Shown piece by piece: positions 19,442 to 26,342 of a stretch of DNA of 64,000 nucleotides. Position numbers and translations under genes: made by a program. The notes under the pieces were generated by a model that was given only the letters and a program-made list of their open reading frames with translations, made no database searches and was not told the origin of the DNA. This DNA is from a candidate division TM6 bacterium GW2011_GWF2_32_72 (GTDB lineage: Bacteria > Babelota > Babeliae > Babelales > GWF2-32-72). The stretch spans positions 62,001 through 126,000 of the forward strand of contig LBON01000001.1 of assembly GCA_000989525.1 (NCBI GenBank). The letters are read 5' to 3'. Each line of letters opens with the position of its first letter. The stretch's first letter is position 1.

Positions 19442-19480
19442 AAAAAAAGGCTCTTGATTAATGCAAGAGCCTTTTTTTAA
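19442..19480 (+). terminator. Bidirectional terminator between rho and the small membrane protein gene
   Basis: The arms GGCTCTTG and CAAGAGCC are flanked by eight A on one side and seven T on the other, so a U tract follows the stem on both strands. It serves rho (plus) and the gene at 19508-19809 (minus). Confidence 0.88.
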
Positions 19481-19507
19481 TATCTAAAATAGAGTATTTA
19501 AATAGAA

Positions 19508-19809
19508 TTATTTTGATTTATTTTCTGCAATCATTTGATTGGCTTTTTTATTTAATTTGTAGCCCATGTAGGTTAAGGTGGATCTAACTAGTATTATTGC
19601 ATTTACAGCAGCACCTATTGCGATAATTTTGCTTGAGAGTTTCCTGGCATAACTGTCTTTGGTTTTCCAGCCATAACTATCATCCCTGTTTTCCCAAAAC
19701 TTGTGTGTTGCTACTGAGCCAACAACTCCTAGTGTAGCACCGCCAAACATCAGCCCATACGCAGCTATCGTTGTTAATAGCCCTAAGATAATATTGAGAT
19801 TTTTTTCAT
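19508..19809 (-). CDS. Small membrane protein with apparent frameshift in an A7 tract
   Basis: The uninterrupted reading frame starts at an internal ATG (19748-19750) with no ribosome site. A much better start is ATG at 19807-19809 with GGAAC before it, but after seven A that frame stops at codon 9. If the run were eight A, one continuous frame would give a normal signal peptide (MKKNLNIILGLLTTIAAYG) joined to the 80 residues seen, with a second hydrophobic helix (about 65-82) and a basic tail. So the gene is either broken, read by poly-A slippage, or carries a one-base sequence error. It resembles the 148-residue gene at 20343 in plan, and both follow a tsaD 3' end. Confidence 0.55.
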
Positions 19810-19907
19810 TATTTGTTCCCTATTCAATTTATGGGTTAATAATATTAATATGTAACTTTAATTTATTATATAGAATTACCTCCTTCCACGTCAATTGGAA
19901 GGGCTTT

Positions 19908-20161
19908 TTAGAAGATATCTAATTTTAGGTTGTCAAATTTATTTTTTTTAGCCTTGTAAGTGCCAACAAATTCAACCATTGCCGCATTGTCTGTACAATA
20001 TTTTGGAGATGGAGTGTAAAACTCAATTCCGCGATTCCAGCAAAATTGTTCCAAAATTTTGCTGATGTATTTATTGCAGGCAACACCGCCCACAAATGTT
20101 ACCGCACGGATACCAGGATGTTCTTTGAGCGTTAATTGGGTGAAAAATTTACTTATAGTTT
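19908..20161 (-). pseudogene. Duplicated 3' fragment of tsaD
   Basis: The minus strand encodes a second copy of the TsaD C-terminus ending in the same LDIF-stop. Over the last 61 residues 54 are identical to the intact gene at 20879-21904. Weaker in-frame similarity (KFFTQLTLKEHPGIRAVTFVGG) reaches back to about 20161, where an in-frame TAA ends it. It has no start codon or ribosome site of its own and lacks the metal-binding and ATP-binding halves, so it cannot be a working TsaD. It lies directly upstream of the small membrane gene at 19508, as the intact tsaD lies upstream of the one at 20343. Confidence 0.9.
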
Positions 20162-20285
20162 ATTGAAGTAATTTATTGGCGCCACAAGAATAGTTTTTAG
20201 GTTTTGACTTTGGTTGTTTGAAAAAAGTTTAGTTTTTTTTATGAATCAGCTTTATGAGTTGCGAAAAAGAGCAGCGATTTTAGAC

Positions 20286-20326
20286 ATTAAAAAGGGCCGC
20301 ATATTTTTGTGCGGCCCTTTTTAATG
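20286..20326 (-). terminator. Terminator of the 148-residue membrane protein gene
   Basis: The near-perfect arms CATTAAAAAGGGCCGCA and TGCGGCCCTTTTTAATG have a short T/A loop. Both strands have a T run after the GC stem. It lies 17 bases past the minus-strand stop at 20343. Confidence 0.85.
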
Positions 20327-20342
20327 TTTTAGAAAATTATTT

Positions 20343-20789
20343 TTAGTTAATTTGTTTTTTTAGCTTTTCACTTTCTGCGAGTTTTTTATTGGACCATTTT
20401 CTTAATTTTTTTGATAGTTCCCAAGTGCCGATTGATAAAGCGCCTGAAAGTGCCGTTATAGAAAGTATTTGAGACCATACAAGTGTATTACCAGAAGGTT
20501 TATGAGACCATGCAACATGTGTATTACCAGAAGGTTTAATTAGTTCTGCAGCTAATAGAAGTGTTAAGACTTGCACTACAGTTGCACTTGCCAACATCCC
20601 GCCTGCACCAAGTGCCCATGTGCCATAAAGTGCGGTCTTTTTGGAGGCTCTTTTTGTGTATGTACTGAATTTGCCTAAAGTTTCTTTTTTTGAATCAGAA
20701 AGCTTTAGATATTCAGGTGTTTTTAGGCTAAGGGCATTTGCTTCGATTGCTGCTAGAAGTCCTAGACATAAAATTATAGTTTTTTTCAT
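20343..20789 (-). CDS. Small exported or membrane protein, unknown
   Basis: 148 residues: signal peptide (about 1-19, cleavage after ANA), two hydrophobic helices (about 58-82 and 108-124), and a basic helical C-terminus (KKLRKWSNKKLAESEKLKK). Between the helices is a 12-residue repeat, KPSGNTHVAWSH then KPSGNTLVWSQ. I recognise no family. The plan (signal peptide, two helices, Lys-rich tail) matches the gene at 19508 and resembles the one at 34686, so these may belong to one lineage-specific family. It is downstream of tsaD with an 89-base gap. Confidence 0.6.
   Translation of the reverse strand: MKKTIILCLGLLAAIEANALSLKTPEYLKLSDSKKETLGKFSTYTKRASKKTALYGTWALGAGGMLASATVVQVLTLLLAAELIKPSGNTHVAWSHKPSGNTLVWSQILSITALSGALSIGTWELSKKLRKWSNKKLAESEKLKKQIN
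20471..20538. repeat. Two-copy tandem repeat inside the 148-residue gene
   Basis: Two adjacent copies (about 33 and 35 bases) both begin GAGACCAT and end GTGTATTACCAGAAGGTTTA, differing by a few bases and a 3-base indel that keeps the frame. They encode the KPSGNT repeat. A recent in-frame duplication is likely. Confidence 0.85.
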
Positions 20790-20878
20790 TGATTTCCTAT
20801 TTTGTTTTGGTTAAAGGTTATATATTACTTTTACTTAGTTTGTGATTTTTCTTGTGTTTCGTCAAATGGGGTCACTAT

Positions 20879-21904
20879 TTAGAATATATCTAATGACAAG
20901 TTGTCAAATTTACCTTCTTTAGCCTTATAGCTGGCCACAAATGCAACCATTGCCGCATTGTCTGTACAATATTTTGGGGATGGGGTGTAGAACTCAATTC
21001 CGCGATTCCAGCAAAATTGTTCCAAACTCTTGCTAATGTATTTATTACAGGCAACACCGCCTACAAATGTCACCCCTTTTATTCGAGGATTGATTTTGAG
21101 CGCAAGTTTTAGCTTTTGTAGGAAGATATCCTTGATACAAACAAGTAGGGAGCTTGCAACCTGTTTTTGGAGTTCTTTGTCATTTTTGTTTAAAAATGTT
21201 TTTGTTTCTAAATTGTAGGCGCCTTTGGTTACAAGATCGTAAAGAACAGCCGTTTTTAAGCCTGAAAAACTAAAATTTATTGAATTGTTTTTGTTGCGAG
21301 GATATTTAAAGAAGTCTTCAAAGTTTGCTTCTTGACCAAGCTTTTCAATGACTGGTCCACCAGGGTAAGGTAAATTTATAAGCTTTGCTACTTTATCAAA
21401 ACATTCGCCGGCGGCATCGTCTAGTGTTTCACTAATTACTTTATATTTTCCGTAGTCTTCTACCAAGTATAAAGAAGTGTGCCCACCAGATGCTGTTATG
21501 CAAAGATGAGGGAATGGGGGTCTGTTTTCAATAAAAGATGAAAATATATGTGCTTCTAGATGGTCTATGCCAATAATATTTTTGTGCTTGGCAAATGCAA
21601 GTGCCTTGGCAAAACAAACCCCAACTAACAGAGATCCAGGAAGCCCCGGCTTGTTTGTTACCGCTATAGTTTCTATTTCATCAAGGGTCACAGAGGCTTC
21701 ATTTAAAGCAGACTGAACAATTAAATTTATTTTTTCAAGGTGGGATCGAGAAGCAAGCTCTGGAACAACGCCGCCAAATTTTTTGTGAAGTTCTATTTGT
21801 GAATAAAGTTTGCTAGAAAGAACGCCATGTTCAGGTGAATAAACAGATGCGGCGGTTTCGTCGCATGAACTTTCTATTGCTAAAATTAAATTATTTTTAA
21901 GCAT
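20879..21904 (-). CDS. tsaD: tRNA N6-adenosine threonylcarbamoyltransferase
   Basis: Transfers the threonylcarbamoyl group to A37 of tRNAs reading ANN codons, with TsaB and TsaE (not in this window). 341 residues, full length. Conserved elements: ESSCDETAASV at the N-terminus, H115 and H119 in IDHLEAH (metal ligands), the ASGGHTSLY strand, DDAAGECFDK, and VGGVACNKY near residue 285 followed by the FYTPSPKYCTDNAAM segment. Its start overlaps the upstream gene by 8 bases. Its 3' end has been duplicated at 19908-20161. Confidence 0.96.
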   Translation of the reverse strand: MLKNNLILAIESSCDETAASVYSPEHGVLSSKLYSQIELHKKFGGVVPELASRSHLEKINLIVQSALNEASVTLDEIETIAVTNKPGLPGSLLVGVCFAKALAFAKHKNIIGIDHLEAHIFSSFIENRPPFPHLCITASGGHTSLYLVEDYGKYKVISETLDDAAGECFDKVAKLINLPYPGGPVIEKLGQEANFEDFFKYPRNKNNSINFSFSGLKTAVLYDLVTKGAYNLETKTFLNKNDKELQKQVASSLLVCIKDIFLQKLKLALKINPRIKGVTFVGGVACNKYISKSLEQFCWNRGIEFYTPSPKYCTDNAAMVAFVASYKAKEGKFDNLSLDIF

Positions 21905-22559
21905 GGTCGTAAATTGAATTGTTTTGGGTTAATTGCATGGAGGATTTTCCTATGGTTTTTTCTTCTTTGGCAACCTTTGGGTGTGTGTTTTTAAATTTAA
22001 GAGATTTGAGAGCTCCCATTGTTTGTATATCTTGTAGCTCGCTTTGGGAGATATCGTGGTTTAAATATATCTTTGGAAGTTTTAAGATTGTATCATCTAG
22101 GCAAAATTTTTCTGTTTCTACTTTTTTTATAGTTTTGCTCGGCATTAAAAAAACAATTGCATTTTCCGGTATTTTTATGCCGTCAGAGGATTCAATTTTG
22201 GTTATATCCCAAATCATTTTTTTGTCGATCAAGTCTGTCTCTGGTTGCGGTTCTAATTTGAAAAGTAATGTTTTGCCACAAGTTTCTAAAAATTGAACAG
22301 TATTTTCATCCGTTTTATGCTTAAAATCTTCTGTAAAAATGTAATATAGGGTGCTATTTTTTTTGGATTGAATTAGAAATGACTCATTGTCAAACTCTAT
22401 CTGATTGCCATTAAAATAAGCATATAGTTTTAGGGGTGATTTGCTTATTGAATCAACTGATCCTAAAAATGTTTTTTGTTCAAGAAGTTCTGATCTTGTG
22501 GCTCTTGCGTAGCTGGTCAAGAAGAGTGATGTTAATATCACCAGGGTTTTGATTTTCAT
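21897..22559 (-). CDS. Exported protein of unknown function
   Basis: 220 residues with a clear signal peptide (about 1-20, cleavage near ARA-T). The rest is a soluble mixed alpha/beta protein with two Cys, no membrane helix and a polar tail. I recognise no family. It overlaps tsaD by 8 bases and is the first gene of a minus-strand unit that continues into tsaD, so it is probably co-transcribed. The 195 bases upstream, shared with the divergent DUF2062 gene, hold AT-rich promoter-like sequence but no site I can fix. Confidence 0.65.
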   Translation of the reverse strand: MKIKTLVILTSLFLTSYARATRSELLEQKTFLGSVDSISKSPLKLYAYFNGNQIEFDNESFLIQSKKNSTLYYIFTEDFKHKTDENTVQFLETCGKTLLFKLEPQPETDLIDKKMIWDITKIESSDGIKIPENAIVFLMPSKTIKKVETEKFCLDDTILKLPKIYLNHDISQSELQDIQTMGALKSLKFKNTHPKVAKEEKTIGKSSMQLTQNNSIYDHA

Positions 22560-22754
22560 TATAAATCCTTTTCTTTGATACAGATTTCTAAGTTCAACAC
22601 TTTAGTTTTGGTTTATATTTTATTTAGGCCATCAGGATAAAATACATAGAATATCTGTTAATATTGGTTTTATTTCAAAAAATTAATTAAACTTAAAGAA
22701 TACTTAATTTATTATTTTTTTAAAGAATTTACCATTTAATTGATGGGAAAATGA

Positions 22755-23270
22755 ATGTTTGATTGGTTTAAAAAAGCAGTTCATAAGGCGGTGTTAAGCG
22801 AACAGTCAACGACAAGGTTGGCCGTTTCTTTTTGTTTGGGCGTTTATATAGCGTTTTCACCATTCTTTTTAATGCATACATGGATGGCAATAGCTTTTAG
22901 TTGGTTGTTTGGTTTGAATTTTGCAATGATGTTCGCAGCTTCTTTTTTGATTAATAATCCTTGGACAATGGTTCCAGTGTATTTATTAAGTTATTTTTTT
23001 GGCCATTACTTTTTATTTTATATCTTTAACATTGAGTCTTGCGTATGGAATCCTACTTTTTTAAATGGCCTTAATGCATATTTAAGTAGCACTTTTGGTA
23101 TACCTGAATTTTGTATGACCACATTTTTTGTGGGTGGAAATCTGTTGGGTGCAATTGTGGCATTTGCGAGTTATCCTTTTGTAAAATTGTTTTTTGAAAA
23201 AACGGCAATAGCTATTCAAGAATTTAAATCTAAAAAGAAAGGCCTGGATGAAGATATTGGCTCAGAATAA
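22755..23270 (+). CDS. DUF2062 family membrane protein
   Basis: 171 residues, several membrane helices. The pattern ACLGVYIAFSPF-like (here CLGVYIAFSPFFLMHTWMAIA), then LN, then the INNPWTMVPVYLLSYFFG stretch is the DUF2062 signature (NP-x-T-x-x-P-x-Y). Function unknown; some members are fused to glycosyltransferases or lie in lipid and envelope gene sets. An ATG at 22751 in another frame stops at once, so 22755 is the start. Its last 23 bases overlap smpB, implying translational coupling. Confidence 0.82.
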   Translation: MFDWFKKAVHKAVLSEQSTTRLAVSFCLGVYIAFSPFFLMHTWMAIAFSWLFGLNFAMMFAASFLINNPWTMVPVYLLSYFFGHYFLFYIFNIESCVWNPTFLNGLNAYLSSTFGIPEFCMTTFFVGGNLLGAIVAFASYPFVKLFFEKTAIAIQEFKSKKKGLDEDIGSE

Positions 23271-23712
23271 AAAAGCTCTTTTTGATTATCATATTTTGGA
23301 AAATATTGAGGCTGGAATTGTTTTAACGGGTGATGAAGTTAAATCTTTGCGTGCGGGTAAGGCAAACTTAACAGGATCTTTTGCAACGGTTCACCAAGGT
23401 GAGCTATTTTTATTAAATGCTCATATTTCTATTTATTCACATGCTTTTGGCCCTCAAAAAAAAGACGAGGAGGCTACTCGCAGCAGAAAATTACTTTTGC
23501 ATAAAAAAGAGTTGCACAGGTTGATGGGTGATATTTCCAAAAAAGGCATCACAATAATTCCCTTAAAATTATATTTTAATGAAAAAAATCGCGTTAAAGT
23601 TGATCTTGGCATAGCAAAACATAAAAAAATGGCTGATAAACGAAGTGCCTTGCGTGAAAAAGATATTGCGCGCGATACGGCTCGTGAACTTAAGAATGTC
23701 AGGGGTATTTGA
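23248..23712 (+). CDS. smpB: SsrA-binding protein SmpB
   Basis: Binds tmRNA and places it in the A site of stalled ribosomes. 154 residues with the SmpB beta-barrel: N-terminal NKKALFDYHILENIEAGIVLTGDEVKSLRAGKANL, KKGITIIPLKLYF and the C-terminal basic tail KHKKMADKRSALREKDIARD that mimics the mRNA path. It lies immediately before its RNA partner ssrA. A candidate -35 for ssrA overlaps its stop codon. Confidence 0.96.
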   Translation: MKILAQNKKALFDYHILENIEAGIVLTGDEVKSLRAGKANLTGSFATVHQGELFLLNAHISIYSHAFGPQKKDEEATRSRKLLLHKKELHRLMGDISKKGITIIPLKLYFNEKNRVKVDLGIAKHKKMADKRSALREKDIARDTARELKNVRGI

Positions 23713-23736
23713 CAAAAGCCCTGAAAAGTTTACAGT
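23709..23736 (+). promoter_or_regulatory. Candidate promoter of ssrA
   Basis: TTGACA (23709-23714), a 16-base spacer, then TACAGT (23731-23736). Initiation would fall near 23743, leaving a leader of about 27 bases to be removed by RNase P before the mature 5' end at 23770. Confidence 0.5.
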
Positions 23737-23769
23737 TAGAATTAAATCTAAAAAATCTTTGAAATTTCT

Positions 23770-24180
23770 GGGGGCGTACTGGCTTCGACGGGGTATAGAT
23801 GGTTTTGAGAGCATGTCGAGCTTTGATTGGGTGCTCGTTAAAAAATCGGTCAAACAAAATAAATGCAGAATCTTTTGTTTCTGTTGTTAAGTCCTTCTTT
23901 AGTTCGCTATTTGGCGGATCCGAAATGGTTCCTTCAGTAGCTTAATTTAGGCACTTAGCCTTGTTGCAAGGCTCACCTGTTGGCTGAGTAACACGTATAA
24001 CTTAGACGGGTCTGTTGAGTTAGGATTTTTGGTTTTGTAGCTCAATTAGTATCACCAAACCGACTTGCAAACTGATCTTTGCTTTCAAGGTGGCTTGCAC
24101 AGTATAATTGGAAGATAAGCATGTAGCGCTTGAAGCTTGACATATTTCGGACATGGGTTCGATTCCCATCGCCTCCACCA
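23770..24180 (+). ncRNA. ssrA: Transfer-messenger RNA (tmRNA)
   Basis: The 5' end GGGGGCGTACTGGCTTCGAC is the tmRNA signature and pairs (GGGGGCG with CGCCTCC, seven pairs) with the 3' tRNA-like end, which has the T arm GACATGGGTTCGATTCCCATC and an encoded CCA. At 411 bases it is a one-piece tmRNA. The likely tag frame starts at GCA 23865 and runs 26 codons (AESFVSVV...MVPSVA) to TAA at 23943-23945. Several GC-rich inverted repeats after it (for example around 23950-24000) would form the pseudoknots. The tag frame is my choice; the gene itself is certain. Confidence 0.95.
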
Positions 24181-24190
24181 GATTTTATTT

Positions 24191-24219
24191 AGACGGCCTT
24201 GCTGGGCCGTCTTTTTTTG
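24191..24219 (+). terminator. Terminator of ssrA
   Basis: The perfect 8-bp arms AGACGGCC and GGCCGTCT flank a 6-base loop and are followed by seven T. It starts 10 bases after the tmRNA CCA end. Confidence 0.92.
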
Positions 24220-24244
24220 ACTTAATTTAAAGTGTTTATATACT
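24217..24244 (+). promoter_or_regulatory. Candidate promoter of the MutS-like gene pair
   Basis: TTGACT (24217-24222), a 16-base spacer and TATACT (24239-24244) give near-consensus -35 and -10 boxes 45 bases before the ATG at 24289. The -35 overlaps the end of the ssrA terminator T tract. Confidence 0.55.
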
Positions 24245-24288
24245 TTAAGCATTAAGTTATATTTTTAATTCCCCAATAAAAGGTTTTT

Positions 24289-26331
24289 ATGATTAAAATT
24301 AGTAAAGCTTTCGCTTTGATTTTATGTTTGATTTCTTGTTGCCCCGTGTTGAATATTATTGCTACCGAGCCGGATTTAATAAATTCCGAAGTCACCATAG
24401 AGAACAAAAACGTGTCTGTTGGCACAGACTTTCTAAAAGAACAAAGGTCTATTTATGCTGGAATAGGAGAACAGGTCCTTAAGGGTTATACAAAATTGGC
24501 CCCAAAAGAAAAAGAAATTATTGATCTTGGCAATTCTCAACAAAATTTATTTGGGCATCTTAGAAAAGTTGGTCAGAATTTTGCAAAGTTGAATAAAACA
24601 AAATTAAATGATCTGCAAAAGCGTGACCTTGTCTTTCGAATGTTTGATGAGCATGAAATCGGCTTGCCTAAACTTTCAAGAATTATGCTGGAATCAAGAG
24701 TACAATCAGATTTGGGAATTTTAGTTGGTGATGATATTACAAGGCCAGAGCTTAATCTTCTAAATAGAATTAAAAGAACGAGCACTGTTTTGGGTGAAGC
24801 ACAATTGGCAAGAAATTTGATTGATCCATTCAGAGACTTTAATACAATAAAACGTCGTCAAAATTTTTTAAAAGTATTGGTTGAAGATAAAGAACTGTTT
24901 AATACATTGGATGGACTCTTAGGTGAAATTGGATCATTTGAATCTGATTTTCTTAAAATTTGGATGGACATAGACGAGGCTTTGCGAAAATCTCTTGAGC
25001 AAAATGTTTTTTATTCTCAGCCTTGGCTTAGGTGGATGAATAAACGAGTAGTCCCTATGGAGATTTTTGGTCGAGAGCCAGAAGTTAAGCTGCTTGTAAA
25101 TACTTCAGTTTTAGCTCTTTTAGTGGGTTGTCTTTATTGCTTAAAATACGATAAGAGGTTTTTTAATATTTCTAAACCTACGATACTAGCCTCATTACCT
25201 GCGCTTTCTGGGTTTGCTGCAGGTGGGTTAGTCGACAGCATAGATTATTTTTTTGGATTAAAAGGAGAAATGGAGATTTTTAGTTACTTGCAGAGTGGTT
25301 TAATTGAACTTTCTAAACTTGTTCGTTTTTGTAAAGAAATAGAGAATCAACTAAAAGGTTTTGATGAATTTAAATTGTTTGATGGTTTTGGGGATTTAGA
25401 AGGATTGGCAAACAAGGCGGCTTACCTTTCAGATGAAATTTCAGACTTAACACGATTGCTTGAAAAAAATACTTTTAAAAAGTCTGGATCATATTATTTT
25501 ACTTTACGCGCAAGAGTTTTGGTTGCTTATAAAAAAGCAAAAGAAGTTGAAAAAGAAACTGTTGCTGTTCTAAAGGGACTTGGTGAGCTAGATGCCTTTT
25601 TATCTATGGCGCGTCTTTATAATGAACACTCAGATAAGCCTAATAAGTTTACTTTTGTAGAATTGGTGGAGCGCGATTTACCATATTTAAAAATAGATGC
25701 TTACTGGAATCCATTTTTGGATTCGAGCAGAGCTGTTTCAAACAGCATTGAACTTGGTTATGACTGTAAGACACAAAATGCAATTGTAACAGGTGCAAAC
25801 GCTGGTGGTAAATCCACAAATTTAAAATCTATTGTTATTTCAACAATTTTAGCTCAATCATACGGAATTGCTCCAGCAAAAGGTATGACTATTACACCAT
25901 TTAGCAATATTCAAACTTATTTGAATATTACAGACGATATTGCCGCAGGTCTTTCACACTTTAAGTCTGAGGCAAAGCGTGCTAAAGAGATTATGCAAGG
26001 CGTTGAAACATTTAAAAATAAAGGTTTTGTGCTTTCTGTTGTGGATGAAATGTTTATTGGCACCAGCCCAGAAAAGGGTTCAGAATTATCATGTAAATTT
26101 ATGGAAAAAATGATCTCTTTCCCTTATAACATGTGTATTTTTGCGACTCATTACCCAGCGGTTACTCTTTTACAAGAAAAACAGCCTGAAAATGTTATAA
26201 ATTTCTGCGTTGGCACACCTATAAAAAATGAAAATGGCAAATTGGTATATCCATATACTTTAGCTCCTGGCATAGGCCGTGTGAATGTGGCGGATGACAT
26301 TATCAAAGAAGAAGACATTTTTAAGTTATAA
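24289..26331 (+). CDS. Exported or membrane-anchored MutS-like ATPase
   Basis: 680 residues. The C-terminal third is a MutS-type ATPase: Walker A GANAGGKST (502-510; MutS has GPNMGGKST), SHFKSEAKRAKEIM, Walker B VVDEMFIGTSPEKG (585-598) and ATHYPAVTLL. The middle is helical, like the MutS lever region, and holds two hydrophobic helices (about 268-284 and 292-312). The mismatch-binding domain is absent. The first ~27 residues look like a signal peptide with a possible lipobox (LISC), which is very odd for a DNA-repair ATPase. AAAGG precedes the ATG. A paralogue with a ruined ATP site follows 11 bases later. Role unknown; classical mismatch repair is unlikely. Confidence 0.85.
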   Translation: MIKISKAFALILCLISCCPVLNIIATEPDLINSEVTIENKNVSVGTDFLKEQRSIYAGIGEQVLKGYTKLAPKEKEIIDLGNSQQNLFGHLRKVGQNFAKLNKTKLNDLQKRDLVFRMFDEHEIGLPKLSRIMLESRVQSDLGILVGDDITRPELNLLNRIKRTSTVLGEAQLARNLIDPFRDFNTIKRRQNFLKVLVEDKELFNTLDGLLGEIGSFESDFLKIWMDIDEALRKSLEQNVFYSQPWLRWMNKRVVPMEIFGREPEVKLLVNTSVLALLVGCLYCLKYDKRFFNISKPTILASLPALSGFAAGGLVDSIDYFFGLKGEMEIFSYLQSGLIELSKLVRFCKEIENQLKGFDEFKLFDGFGDLEGLANKAAYLSDEISDLTRLLEKNTFKKSGSYYFTLRARVLVAYKKAKEVEKETVAVLKGLGELDAFLSMARLYNEHSDKPNKFTFVELVERDLPYLKIDAYWNPFLDSSRAVSNSIELGYDCKTQNAIVTGANAGGKSTNLKSIVISTILAQSYGIAPAKGMTITPFSNIQTYLNITDDIAAGLSHFKSEAKRAKEIMQGVETFKNKGFVLSVVDEMFIGTSPEKGSELSCKFMEKMISFPYNMCIFATHYPAVTLLQEKQPENVINFCVGTPIKNENGKLVYPYTLAPGIGRVNVADDIIKEEDIFKL

Positions 26332-26342
26332 AGGAATAAGTT

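Noticed and set aside
23645-23890. 81-codon ORF overlapping smpB and ssrA
   Set aside because: It lies across the smpB 3' end and the tmRNA 5' domain in another frame; the tmRNA fold explains the sequence.
24289-26331. Calling this protein the mismatch-repair MutS
   Set aside because: No mismatch-binding N-terminal domain with the Phe-x-Glu motif, a signal-peptide-like start and membrane helices; only the ATPase part is MutS-like.
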